Assembly (NCBI GenBank): GCA_014155875.1
Contig: JACEFZ010022420.1
Span: forward strand, 51,001 to 115,000
Direction: 5' to 3'
Length of the DNA: 64,000 nucleotides
From: Cepaea nemoralis
Lineage: Eukaryota > Mollusca > Gastropoda > Stylommatophora > Helicidae
The position numbers and the translations under genes were made by a program. Positions 45,666 to 56,079 of this stretch are shown here, piece after piece. Every line of letters starts with the position of its first letter. Within the stretch, counting starts at the first letter, position 1. A model generated the notes under the pieces. It was not told where the DNA came from, did no database searches, and worked only from the letters and a program-made list of their open reading frames with translations.

Positions 45666-45734
45666 CAGCAAAGAGCTGGGGATTTGTCCAGAGAGCCATT
45701 CGTATCGACAAAACTGCACTTGTGATCCGAACGT

Positions 45735-45815
45735 CGCTGGCCGGAATCGATGCCACACCCTTCTGAGCGCTAAGCAGGTAACCACTCCGCCAGGGAGACC
45801 CTCGGGTTGTGAGTT
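45735..45815 (-). mobile_element. tRNA-like SINE head, opposite strand
   Basis: On the minus strand it reads TGGCGGAGTGGTTACC (a perfect A-box consensus) and GGCATCGATTCCGGCC (B-box-like). It faces the plus-strand head at 45,600. Confidence 0.55.
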
Positions 45816-46329
45816 TTATAACTAGCGAAAATGGTGAACAACAGGAAGCCCCGGTGGGAAAGTTGTACAAGTTGAAAATCCCACTGCATTTGGTAATTAC
45901 AGTGAGTAGATAGTAAGGACACGGTACTGGCAAACTTGTTAGAAGAGAACATCTACCCACGAATCGGACATTATGATCTTTGAAACACATGACTTAATAA
46001 GATGCACTTCCCTCGAAAGAGGAACGAAGACGATGAAAAGGAGTGAGCAGTTTGAACGTTTGTAAAATGTCAGTCAAAGTTCTAGGAGTGCGATATGGGG
46101 TAGGCTATCACAGCAATTAATTGGTGACATTATGAGGTGTGGTGATCGATTCCTTTCCTCGCCTCCAATTCCTAGAGAGATGAGGGGACAAACTGAAAAT
46201 GGTCTAATGGCAGTGGTAAGGTGGTTTCTATATAAAATAAAAGGAGTACCATGGACGAAGAGAAAAAAAAAGAATGATACAGACCTTAAAAAAATATTTT
46301 TTTAACCCATTCAAATCGTAAACAGATGA

Positions 46330-46570
46330 GATAAATAGACTTAGACAGTCAATGTGTTTCGCCACGTTATGATGAGAAATGCACTTGAAAACTTAACGAC
46401 AGCTGGCAAACTTGATGGGGAAAATAGCAACGGAATTAATACTTAGACGGTTCGGCCATAGTGTTAACCCGAACAATACCACAGAACTGATCTGTGACTG
46501 GTGGTCGTGTGAGATAGCGAGTCGTGATCACTTACGCCTGTCGACATGGCACATGATGATGCCGAAAAAA
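46330..46570 (+). pseudogene. RTE-like LINE 3' end
   Basis: Matches the end of the 57-58.7 kb element: 'gacttagacagtcaa', 'atgagaaat.cacttgaaaacttaacgaca', 'actgatctgtgactggtgg' and 'catggcacatgatgatg'. Stops throughout. Confidence 0.7.
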
Positions 46571-46644
46571 ATATTGTAATTTTTCCGAGGCCAGTGCGAT
46601 CCTAGCATCACACGAGGAAGGAGATATGTCTCTCACCGCAGTTG

Positions 46645-46647
46645 AAA

Positions 46648-46690
<43 letters not shown>

Positions 46691-46830
46691 GGCGGACGGA
46701 CAGACGGACGGACAGACGGACGTTCGGACGGACAGATGGATGGACAGATGGACGGACAGATAAACTGAACGAAGAACAGACAAACAGACAGATAGACAGA
46801 TGGAAGGGCCGACGGACGGAAAAACGTGAT
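46645..46830. repeat. (CAGA)n/(CGGA)n microsatellite
   Basis: Perfect (CAGA)n grades into (CGGA/CAGATGGA) variants. Confidence 0.95.
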
Positions 46831-46868
46831 CCTCGCTTGAGCTACGCAGTTCATGCATAACCATGAAT

Positions 46869-47283
46869 AGGGTGTATTTTTAATGACTGTGCAGTGTTTG
46901 AAAGTATTGCCGGTCCAACTTTTGTATTCACCCTCTGTAAAGTTCATGCAACATAATAGGTAAATACAAAACTTGAACCGGCAATATTTTCAGACACTTT
47001 GTTTTTTGCATATCTCTTACAGGACATTGCAATAAACATCAGCATATTCCAGCTGCTGTTGATGTACTAGGCAAGATTACGCTCAGTAGTTTGCCATTGC
47101 TTTCCGAGCGACCGGCTCACATACCCCGTAAGTTACCAACACGGCGAGAACCGCTACCGTTTCTCGCACAGGTTACGTTACTCACGAGAATATACGGGAT
47201 AACGGAGAAAGACGTTAACACCTAGGCCAGGGAGACCGGCAGTCATTTCAGACATTGCAGTCATTAAATGTACACCCTGTATT
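46869..47283. mobile_element. Foldback MITE, copy 3, split by a SINE
   Basis: Left arm, loop and most of the right arm are at 46,869-46,998. The remaining ~35 bp of right arm resume at about 47,245-47,283 ('ttcagacattgcagtcattaaatgtacaccct'). The loop lies in the opposite orientation to copies 1 and 2, so this copy sits on the other strand. Confidence 0.8.
47003..47243 (-). mobile_element. SINE family 1, head type II, inside the MITE
   Basis: 'tgcatatctcttacaggacattgc', 'aggcaagattacgctcagtag' and 'gccagggagaccggc'. The target duplication TTTCAGACA lies in MITE sequence on both sides (about 46,986-46,995 and 47,246-47,255). Confidence 0.85.
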
Positions 47284-47368
47284 TGGAAAGTAAAAGAAGC
47301 CGGGCTACAAGAATACACTCATCAAATTATCAAAAGAAAAAGAAGAATGTAGAGTCATATTTTTTTGG

Positions 47369-47478
47369 CATTAGCTGACTTTGAACTCAAGCGTAGTCCA
47401 TACACACGTTATTACTTCTAATGCACTGGACTGCTTCTTTGTGTGTGGACTTTCCATATTACTAGTGTCCCTCACAAC
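47369..47478 (-). mobile_element. SINE family 2 tail fragment
   Basis: 'tttgaactcaagcgtagtcc', 'atacacacgttattac' and 'tgtgtgtggactttcc'. Confidence 0.75.
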
Positions 47479-48630
47479 CAGACAACGCACAACGACTTAT
47501 GATGTAGTGGAGAGTCATGATCGCCGATGTCTGCTTCAGTCCAGGCACCCGAAGTCGAAGTTTCTGTTCAGCGCCAACAAAGAAAAGGCGTAATAAACTC
47601 TAATGTCTTTGCAACATAAACAATCCTAACATTCGTTTCACCCCACATTTGTTAACTAAACTGGCCAACTATTTCCCCGTTACTGAACAAATCTAAACTC
47701 AAGCAATCATCCATTCTTAAAATAACAGTTTTTCGTTTAACCAGAGATGAGCAGAACAAGCTTTTCATGCCCGATGTCAGGACAAAACAAAATACTCAAT
47801 GACTTTTCCGCCATGTGGGGTACTCTCCCAAATAAGAACAATATTTTCTTCCGTCAGTGTGTCGTTCTACATGTGGTGGACAAATATTTGTCCGAGGCGG
47901 TGACCCATTGATAAAAGTAACTACCCTCCTATTGAAAATGGCTGTGACATTTTCGTTTCCTTTCCAAAACTCTTCCTTCTTAACGCGCCATTCCTTGTCT
48001 GTCTGATACAATCCGGAGTGTCCGATGAAAGAGCTGCATAATTATGCCTTCTTTGTAGTGCAACTTCTCGTAAACATCGCTCGTGGCTTTCACGCGGCGA
48101 AGTCCCTTTGACGTGAATGGGGTCCCTTATGTCCCTCGGAAGGGATAGAGTTGTCCCCTCGCGCCAGCCTCGTGTGACCAAGACTCCAAGTGTTATGACT
48201 TCAGTGGGCGCGCGCGGACATGGTAACCTAAAAAGTCGGATTCCGATTTTATCTTGTCACTGTGGAAGAACCAAATATAAAAATGGCTAGGGCGGTACGG
48301 TGTTCTGTAATTTGTAAAACGAAACCCTGTATTTATAGGAAGCTGAAGTGACAAATTTATTTGTAGAGTTGAATAGATGAAGGATAATCTTGCACGCTTG
48401 GATCAAAGTTATAACAAGACGATTGCTACCGGTCTCTGTGTCTGAACAGATTAGTACTAGATTATAAATACAATGAGTGAATCATTGAAAACGAGAAGTA
48501 GAATCAGTAAGCTTGACTAGAACACAACCATAAGTGACAAAATGGACGTTTCGGCTGAAGCCATCGTCAGTACACAAACAAACATGCATCGATACAACTA
48601 CATGAATAAGGGTATATAACTATACATATT
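47479..48630. other. No gene supported
   Basis: Short frames such as 47,796-48,011 (minus) have no motif. The stretch 48,478-48,545 ('agtaagcttgactagaacac') recurs at 62,235-62,400, so it is part of another dispersed repeat. Confidence 0.4.
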
Positions 48631-48631
48631 T

Positions 48632-48857
48632 TTTTTACAGGACATCGCTGTCAACACCAGCATCTTTCAGCTGTATGTTGATTTCTTGGCAAGATTACGC
48701 TCAGTAGTTTGCCATTGCTTTCTGAGCGGCCGGCTCACATACCCCGTAAGTTACCGATGCGATTCGAACCACTGCTGATTCTCACCGTCATCACGTTACC
48801 GACGAGAGCATACGAAATTACGGAGAAAAGTCATAATCTCTAAGCCACGAAGCCGGC

Positions 48858-48858
<1 letters not shown>
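48632..48858 (-). mobile_element. SINE family 1, head type II (best tRNA-like head)
   Basis: Read on the minus strand: GCCGGCTTCGTGGCTTAGAG (A box), later GTGGTTCGAATCGC (B box, near-perfect GGTTCGANTCC). Then the shared tail: AGAAAGCAATGGCAAACTAC and TTGCCAAGAAATCA. This is the clearest evidence that the family is tRNA-derived. Confidence 0.88.
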
Positions 48859-48895
<37 letters not shown>

Positions 48896-48912
48896 AGTGT
48901 GTGTGTGTGTGT
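48859..48912. repeat. (TA)n(TG)n microsatellite
   Basis: Simple repeat directly beside the SINE head. Confidence 0.95.
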
Positions 48913-49044
48913 TTGTACGTTACTGAGCTCTTGAGAAGCACTGCCATGGTGTGGACTCAGCATGTGTGTTCATACGCGTGGCGTTCAGGATTATAAATAA
49001 GAACACCACCGTATCTACAACAGTGGAGTCCAGCATGGCAGAAA

Positions 49045-49328
49045 GGATAAGAGCTCTCGCTCTTAACATTCCAGTGTGCTGATGCCGAGATAGCGGGTTC
49101 AACCCCTACACACGTTAGTTGGATTAAAATTTTGACTTCTCGTCCTTGACTTGGGGGACGAAAATTACAAGTACCTGAGAAGTCAGTGTGGGTTCGCACT
49201 TGATGGCAAGGAACACTAGTAAAAGGGAAAGCTAATCCACGCGCAAAAATAAGTCCAATGTACTAGAGGACGTAGCAGGTATATGGACTACGCTTGAGTT
49301 CAAAGCGAGCGGTCGGCAAAAAATAATC
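49045..49328 (+). mobile_element. SINE family 2, complete copy
   Basis: Head: 'gagctctcgctcttaac', 'gatgccgagatagcgggttcaacccc' with a B box. Body: 'ctcgtccttgacttggggg', 'gtgggttcgcacttgatggc' and 'gctaatccacgcgcaaaa'. End: 'tggactacgcttgagttcaa' with an A-rich tail. This is the reference copy for the family here. Confidence 0.85.
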
Positions 49329-49406
49329 TAAACCGGTGTTTCTCAAACGTGGGAAATGGGGATCAAGTGGTCAAGTCACGCCGGCTACAAATTATGGCAG
49401 TACTTT

Positions 49407-50037
49407 ATATCTTATATATAAATAAGGAGCGTATGTCTGTATCTATGTATCTATGTATGTCCTTTGTGCGCTCGCGAACGGCCCATCCGATTGAGATGAA
49501 ATTTTCTACACGCCTTCCTTTCAGTCCAGAGCTGTCAACTGTCATAGTTTTTTAGTGTGAAATCGCCTGCTTACTCAGTATTATTTCATTTTTCATTTTT
49601 CATTATAATTGTATATATTTCAGGGGACCTAACTCCGTAAAAGTTATTTCAAGGGGCATAACTTTTCTGTATAACTTATAGTCATATTGTGGCATCGTTT
49701 TCAAAGATTTATAAACTCTGTGTCCATAGTTATGTACCGGCATATGAGTTATAATAAATAATGATACAAACTGTAAGGCATTTTCAAAGTTTTCATAAAA
49801 ATAATGCACAATGCATAACATTGTAACTCATCTTTATTTGCTTAAGAAGTTACTGTAGTCATGCAGGTGATTAGCAAGCGTTTTCATTAAAACTAATGGA
49901 TGGTGTGTGGAAGGACATTCTTTTAAGTTACTTTTTTTGTTGTATGAATTTAATGAGAACTTATATGACTACTTATGTGAATTAAATGAGATGCTCCCCA
50001 CCAGGGACTGGGCGAAGCCGGACAGGGTCAGGCAGAC

Positions 50038-50076
<39 letters not shown>

Positions 50077-50162
50077 TAGTCGGGAACGGGAACTTATATG
50101 ACTACTTATATGAATTAAATGAGATGCTCCACACCAGGAGCTGGGCAATGCCGGGCCGGGTC

Positions 50163-50195
<33 letters not shown>

Positions 50196-50338
50196 GGCAG
50201 ACAGACAGACAGACAGACAGTCGGTAACGGGAACGAGAACTTATATGACTACTTATATGAATTAAATGAGATGCTCCCCACCAGGGACTGGGCGAAGCCG
50301 GGCCGGGTCAGCTAGTTACTTATAGTACTTTATATTAG
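49407..50338 (-). mobile_element. ~0.93-kb retroposed repeat with internal minisatellite, copy 2
   Basis: The reverse complement of 10,006-10,994 in layout: unique AT-rich body, then three ~110-bp repeats with (CAGA)n, ending GGGCCGGGTCAGCTAG. The 15-bp direct repeat TTATGGCAGTACTTT lies at 49,392-49,406 and 50,339-50,353. A long TSD argues for retroposition and against a Helitron. No open reading frame. Confidence 0.7.
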
Positions 50339-50353
50339 TTATGGCAGTACTTT

Positions 50354-50580
50354 CCTGTTGGTACTCTGGCCTAGTAGTATTTGGGTATTCTATGTACACT
50401 CCCGCTCCTCCATTTCGAACAGCATTTTGCGCTGACCCATCTGTGTAGACTCGGATCCTGAGGTCCTGTGGGTATTCTTCATCAAGGAAGCTGAAAGTGG
50501 CTGTTCTGCGTTGTACACTGTTTTGTTCTTCCTTGTCAAATATTCCGTTCACTTTTGTCTGGATTTGAAATGACAATCTT
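50354..50580 (-). pseudogene. RNase H fragment of a third LINE type
   Basis: The minus-strand frame encodes RVYTDGSAQNAVRNGGAGVYIEYP, the first catalytic segment of a LINE-type RNase H I, preceded by a hydrophilic linker. The ~0.93-kb repeat inserted at its 3' side. Only about 75 residues remain. Confidence 0.75.
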
Positions 50581-50691
50581 TGTTACTCTTTCCGCGAAGT
50601 TCGTTCGATTCTGTAGAAAGGGAAGTTATAGTGAAAGTATTGGGAGCAAAGCGCATGTATTTTGATCCTTCGAGCTTCTTAGACATTTTGT

Positions 50692-50746
50692 GAGTGGTGG
50701 TGGTGGTGGTGGTGGTGTGTTTGTGTGTGTGCGTCTGTGTGTGCGT

Positions 50747-50778
<32 letters not shown>
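50692..50778. repeat. (GGT)n and (GT)n microsatellites
   Basis: Two adjacent simple repeats. Confidence 0.95.
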
Positions 50779-50780
<2 letters not shown>

Positions 50781-51904
50781 CCTTTTCACCACTACATTTA
50801 AATCTTTCCATGGGTAAATTTTACCTCCCTACCTCTTTTCCGCCTACCAGGTGTGGCGCGACCGACCGTCTGAGGAGCACTTGTGCAACCTGCTGACCAC
50901 TCCTGGAAGTATTTTTATAACCCGCTAGGACAAAATCACAAATGCAAGTGGTGTTGTATCAAATGTTCCCTTTCCTCGAATACCTGTCCCGTTTGAGTGG
51001 CACTGTTCAAGCCCTCGGTGTTTTACTGCACATTTCCCGTGGCACGGTTCACTCTCCTTGTTCATTTGTGTTTGGGTAACAAAACCGAGACACGTACACA
51101 ATAACGGTTGGCTGGTTGATTGTCATTCCTCTGAAAGATTCAGTTTTCATTCTACACTCCAATGCATTGGCGTTGCGATCGTCTGTGCCCCGAAAAGGGT
51201 TTGCATCCATAGGAGTAAGGCTGATGTAGAGATGTGTCTGTTCCAAAGTATCATCTTTACGGGGACTGTCACACAACTATCTTCACCTCTCCAAACTCAG
51301 ATACCAGCGGGGTGTACATTCGATTCGATTTTCAAACAAAACAAAACAAAATTCAAATTCGGTCTCGATAAACCTGCCTCTTCAGCTTTGGTTATTGTTG
51401 AGATCCGTGGTTGTGTGGACTGTTAGTCCTAATTTATACTGGTTTTATTGGTTCCGCACTGTTTGTTGGATAGGGTTATTTTTTGTGCTGCTTGGCAACT
51501 TCCTTTCTGTCTTATGCTGATACTGATATAGGCCGGTCCTTGATTGGGCCTACTAGGTTCCGCAGTCTTTCGTTTGTTGGTTTTTCTCTATTAGCACTTC
51601 TACGTGCTGGTTGTTTCTTGTGTTGTCCTCGCCGTGGCTGGTCCCGGTCATGTCCAGTCCTCGATGTAGGTAAGGGAGCTGGGTGTACAAGACTGGTGCT
51701 GGAGTTTCACATTGGTGGAGAGACTTATTAGCATGTAACCAGGTCAAGATTCAGCATTGCACACGTGATGGGTAGGGATTAGGCTGAGGTAGGCCGTGTT
51801 CCCTCCATGGGTTTGAAGTATTTCATTGTCAGCAGACTTCAACCTAATGTCCAGAGGAGTTACAATAATAGGAAGGTAATGATCCCATGAACTAAACAAA
51901 TACA
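50779..51904. other. No gene supported
   Basis: Short frames (51,058-51,426 plus; 51,483-51,731 plus) have no recognisable motif. Host sequence or very old repeat. Confidence 0.4.
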
Positions 51905-52176
51905 GACAATGATTTTAGTTAGTTAGTTAGTTAGTCGACAGATCATCCTCATTGCACATCGAACCATTCAGTCCATAAGTGCTCGGATCCCCTCCTCAGC
52001 AAATCCCGCAACGTGTAGCGGCTAACGACGCCAGTTCTGTGTTGGTTTATCAATCTTCTTTGGCTTCCTGCGTAGTGTTCTTGTTTGGCCACCCCTCTTT
52101 TAATTTGCTGTTCTCGCAGTCTGGCCATTGTTGTAGATTCACAGTCATCACTTGGTTCTCGCAACAGTCTTACTTT

Positions 52177-53121
52177 TCATAGAGCATTCAGAATGTCGGC
52201 CTGGTCCATGGCGCGTCCGCCCTCCACAGTAGCCTCACCTGCGAGCTTGTCAGCCCGCTCATTTCCTTGTACTCCCGCATGCCCTGGCACGAAGATGAAA
52301 CTAATCTTTGCCAGTCGAGACCGCTCCAGAGGCAGCAACCATTCTCTTCGGATCGACCCCTCCTCTATCCTCTTGATCATGTTCATTGAGTCGCTAAGGA
52401 AACAAGCCCTAGTGAATGTCTGTGTCTCGAGCCATGTTATTGCTTTACTTACTGCCATGACTTCCATGGTCAGGCTACTTGTGGTTTCAGTGAAAGCACC
52501 AGAGTCCTCCTTCACAATTCTCCCTCCGGCCCGAGCTGTAAAGGCCCATGAGCTTCTCACATGTCGGACGACCGACCCATCTGTGTAGATGACCGCGTCA
52601 CCGTCTAGCGAATTCTCGAAAATCAACGCTTGTACTTCAGCCTCAACAGCAGCCGGATTTTCTTGTCTGCATTTTCTATCTAGTTGGATGCAAACTGAAA
52701 AGGATGTGCAGAAGTCTGTTGGCACTTGCACCCACTCCTCGCCAGGTTCTAAGTCCTCAAGTGAACACACCTGTTGAAGAATGTCTTCGGCTTGACCCAT
52801 CCACGACCGTCCTCTTTTTAACCTGCTGCCCTTCACCTTCCTAATTTCACTATGCAGTGGATGTTGTGTGTTTGCGTTAATTCTGAGGTAGGCGCGTGCC
52901 CTGCAACCTTGTATTCTCTCTTCAATGGTTGGAAAATCAAGAAGGTAGCGCATCGCCCTGCATGCTGTATCTCTTGTACATCCAAGAATAATGCGCATAG
53001 CTTCATTCTGTATCCTTTCCATCCTTTCTATCTGCTTATGGCTGAGAGTCAGGATTGCCATTGCATACTCCAAAACACATGACCAGCCCCTCGTACAGAA
53101 GACATAGATGGCGCTGCTCAC
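52177..53121 (-). pseudogene. LINE family 2 polyprotein, part 3: connector and RNase H
   Basis: 314 codons overlapping part 2 by 86 bp in another frame. After the frameshift it reads VLEYAMAILTLSHKQIERMERIQNEAMR (RT thumb/connection, typical), then RNase H I: YTDGS, Glu in LTMEVMAV, SDS, and GHAGVQGNERADKLAGEA with the last Asp. All four acidic positions are present. An in-frame TGA at 52,177 cuts it short. The same frame continues for ~75 more codons to 51,949 (RRGSEHLWTEWFDVQ), the probable original C-terminus. Confidence 0.88.
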
Positions 53122-54694
53122 AGTTTACTGCCGCCATCACCCGCATCGCTGCCAAACCCCGCTTGGCCTTTGTTATCACCTGGTCTATGTGCACATTATA
53201 AGCAAGGCTTCGATCAAACCGTATCCCCAGGTAATTCATTGCCTGCGTTCTTTCCACCGTCTCTGAACACAGCATTACAGTTGGTGTTGGAGTGTTGACA
53301 ATATGATTATTCAACGAGAACCAAGTCACTGTTGCCTTTGTTGGGTTGACCATTGCCCCAGCTTCATCACACCAAGTACTTATGCGATTGAGTTCGGTTT
53401 GTAGTTCCACAGCAACCTCCTCTCTATCCTTACCCTGACGATACACTAAAACATCATCGGCATATGACAATGTCCTGCCAGGTCCAGTGATCTGCTCACT
53501 GGTGATTCTCACTGTGTAGGCGTTGAACAGTACCGGAGATAATGGTGATCCCTGTGGTAGGCCAGGATATATTGTTGTTGGTTCCGAAGTCCAACTGCCA
53601 CATCTAAAAACTACTTTCCGTTGGAAGAGGGCTGCAGCGATCCAACTAAGGAGGAATGGACTTACGTTTAGTTCGAGAAGCTGAAACATTAAAAAATCCA
53701 GTGGTACTCTGTTGTATGCGTCCTCAAGATCAATCGCTGCAGCAACGGTTTCAGTGCCTGAGTGGAAACCTTCATAGACATCCTGGGCAAAGACTGCTGC
53801 ATTGGTCCAGGTTTCTCTTTTTGGACGGTACCCACCCAGGGTAGGTGGGAAAACACCTTGCCTCTCTAGTTGGCTTGATATTTTCCTGGCAATTACCTTC
53901 TCCAGCAGCTTGCCTATTGTATTCTGCATGGTTATAATTCGATATCCCTGAATTTTTTTGTGGTCTTTGTCAGGCTTCGGCAAGGGAATCAGATAGCTGT
54001 GTAACCATTCCTCCTTGATGCTAGCACTCCCTATACTGTTGTTGTACATGTCTGCTAGTTTCTCTAGCTCATTGTCGGTACACCTATTTATGTCGTCGTA
54101 TCTTATGCCATCAGGACCTGGAGCACTGTTTTTTGATCGTCGAAGCACAGCCTTGATTTCTTTCACTGTCACTGTGTCTTCATCCGAAGTGTTCTGGGCC
54201 TTGCATCTGTCTGAGGTGACCTCCTTGGCCAGATTTCGGCCTCCCATGTCTGTCTGGTTGCTCTGCTCAAGGTAGCGTTCAAAGAGGGCTTTGCCCTTGT
54301 CCTCGTCAGTCCTCTGCCAGATGAGGTCAGCACCTTGGAAGTCAGAAATGCTCTTATTCTTGACTACACCACTCATGCTTTTATGTAGTCGCCAGAACAA
54401 TTTCAGTGACTTGTCTGTGCTTACTCTTTGACACACCTCTGCCCATTTTTCGCTTTTAACAACCTTGACCAGTTTTTTGAAGTAGCTTACTTTTGTGTGC
54501 ATCTCTCTTTCTAAGTGCAAGCAGGGACTAGGATGACCAGCTCTGTTCTTCTTGGCATTTTGCCATCTCCTTACAGCACTACGCTTATCCACCCAAGCCT
54601 TCTCCACCTCGAAACTCCACCACGGTGGCTGCTCCCAGCTTTTTTTCCTGCCCTGAAACGTTCTGCGCTTGTCACGTCTTATTTTACTCACCAC
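53036..54694 (-). pseudogene. LINE family 2 polyprotein, part 2: reverse transcriptase
   Basis: 552 codons in the same frame as the endonuclease, after the TAG. RT landmarks in order: SAPGPDGIRYDDIN, IPLPKPDKDHKKIQGYRIIT, motif A AAIDLEDAYNRVPL, GLPQGSPLSPVLFNAY (motif B), and the catalytic SYADDVLVY. Then come 'NPTKATVTWFS' and 'YLGIRFDRSLAY'. The real protein would run on into VLEYAMAILTL, but a 2-base loss near 53,085 throws the frame into FGVCNGNPDSQP and a stop. Confidence 0.9.
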
Positions 54695-54742
54695 ATCTTG
54701 CCCTGTACTGTCATACTGGAACGTCTTTACCTTTAGCTTGTG

Positions 54743-55576
54743 CTACCTGGTTCTGCCTTTCTCCACCAGTATGCTGCAAGGGTGGTGGTCGCTGCCATGG
54801 TGTCCTAGGACACCCCATCTACACACTGTAGTGAGTGAAGGTGAAACTAGCGCCAGATCAATAGCACTGTCCTCATCGCCCGGACGGCTTGCTGTCCTGG
54901 TGACACAGCCACTGTTGATACAAACCAGGTCGATGGTTTCCAGTGCAGTCTCGAGCTCCTCCCCCTGTGTATTGGAGGAAGTGTTTCCCCATGATCTGCC
55001 TTTAGCGTTGAAGTCACCACAGAAAATAACATTTCTCTCGTGGCCTAATATGCCACTTAAGCACTGCCACTTCTGGGCGTCCACACTGGCATTGCGGGCA
55101 TAAACATTAACCAACACGAATGGTATACTGGAATGAACTCTCAACGCCTGTATTTGTATATCGTCACTGTCCCAACTGGACATGTCTAGCTCTGACGCCA
55201 CCATGCTGTCGCGAACGAGAATCGCCATTCCCAGATGTCGTCTGTTGTAGAAACATTTGAAGCCGCCAATTTGGAGTAGCTGATCGCCCAGTCTCGTCTC
55301 CTGGAGTGCTACAATGTCGTTCCTGTAAACTAGGGTTTCTAAAATAGAGCCCCGTTGTTTTACACTGGCACTGTTCCAATATAGAATACGGATATTCCTG
55401 AGTCCTAGACGGTGACACTTGAGTCTAAAACGCCTCAAACCACCACGCTTACCTTGCTTCTTTCTCCCTGCGCGGCTACCACGCCGCCTCGGTATGTTGA
55501 CTGCTGACCGCTCGAAGAACACACGTTGTTCCGCCATGTTGAAAAAACGTAAACACAGACTGAGAAAACCACACAC
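54743..55576 (-). pseudogene. LINE family 2 polyprotein, part 1: endonuclease
   Basis: 277 codons. A basic N-terminus (RRRGSRAGRKKQGKRGG, residues ~31-47) is followed by an EEP endonuclease: Asn in LYWNSAS, Glu in LQETRLG, GDFNAKGRSWG, and GSDHHP near the end. These are the catalytic positions of the family. The frame starts at M (55,576); a second ATG 13 codons on (MAEQRVFF) is an equally good start. It ends at a TAG. The sequence continues in the same frame into the RT part, so this is a nonsense mutation and not a natural stop. Confidence 0.88.
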
Positions 55577-55689
55577 GCTGCTGAAAATTCACTCAAGGAT
55601 GGCTTCGCTCGATGCACGAACTCCGTAGCACCCGCGCAGATCTTGAGTAGAAACTCCTGGTTTTACATCCTGGTACACCAATTACACGC

Positions 55690-55776
55690 AAGAGATGAAT
55701 AAATCCATCCCCTACGCGAAAAAGTTAACGAACACAAAACAACACGACCGTCCGTCGCCATCTTGAAACCGGAAGT
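55690..55776 (-). promoter_or_regulatory. Candidate internal promoter at the LINE family 2 5' end
   Basis: The first ~20 bases on the minus strand carry CTTCCGG (ETS-type) and CAAGATGGCG (YY1-type core AAGATGG). LINE promoters must lie inside the element, and a YY1 site at the 5' end is known to position transcription of human L1. Function here is inference by analogy. Confidence 0.4.
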
Positions 55777-55791
55777 GACAATGATTTTAGT

Positions 55792-56075
55792 CTCACCAAG
55801 CTGGTCTGCTTCAGACATAGACAGAAACATATCTTCCATACAGCACTTGGAGCCTGACAAGAGAAATATATACCTCCTATATAACATATTAGAATTCAAA
55901 ACAATATACAATATTGAGAAATCACAACAGAATCTGATAGGATGTTATATACAAGAGTTAATAATCAAACACTCGAGGTATAATTATGCCAGTTCATTAA
56001 TAAATATACATGTATTGTTTCGCGCTCACAGAAGTAGAAGAAAGAAGTACAGACCAGAGGACTCATTCATTCATT
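55792..56075. other. No gene supported
   Basis: A plus-strand frame (55,763-56,332) crosses the TSD and the next LINE fragment, so it is accidental. Confidence 0.4.
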
Positions 56076-56079
56076 CATT

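Larger units (their letters stand above)
51920..55776 (-). mobile_element. LINE family 2, full length, 15-bp TSD
   Basis: A 3.86-kb non-LTR element on the minus strand between perfect copies of GACAATGATTTTAGT (51,905-51,919 and 55,777-55,791). The 5' end begins ACTTCCGGTTTCAAGATGGC. There is a ~200-bp leader, then a single EN-RT-RNase H polyprotein, and a (TAAC)n tail at 51,918-51,935. No ORF1. Three lesions inactivate it: an in-frame TAG (54,743), a 2-base loss near 53,085, and an in-frame TGA (52,177). RNase H with a TAA-rich tail suggests an I-superfamily element; the clade is not tested. Confidence 0.92.

Noticed and set aside
49407..50338. Helitron-type element
   Set aside because: A 15-bp direct repeat flanks this copy and a 9-bp one flanks its relative; Helitrons make no target-site duplication.
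52177..53121. Host RNase H gene
   Set aside because: It is continuous with the RT and endonuclease of the same LINE and lies between that LINE's target-site duplications.
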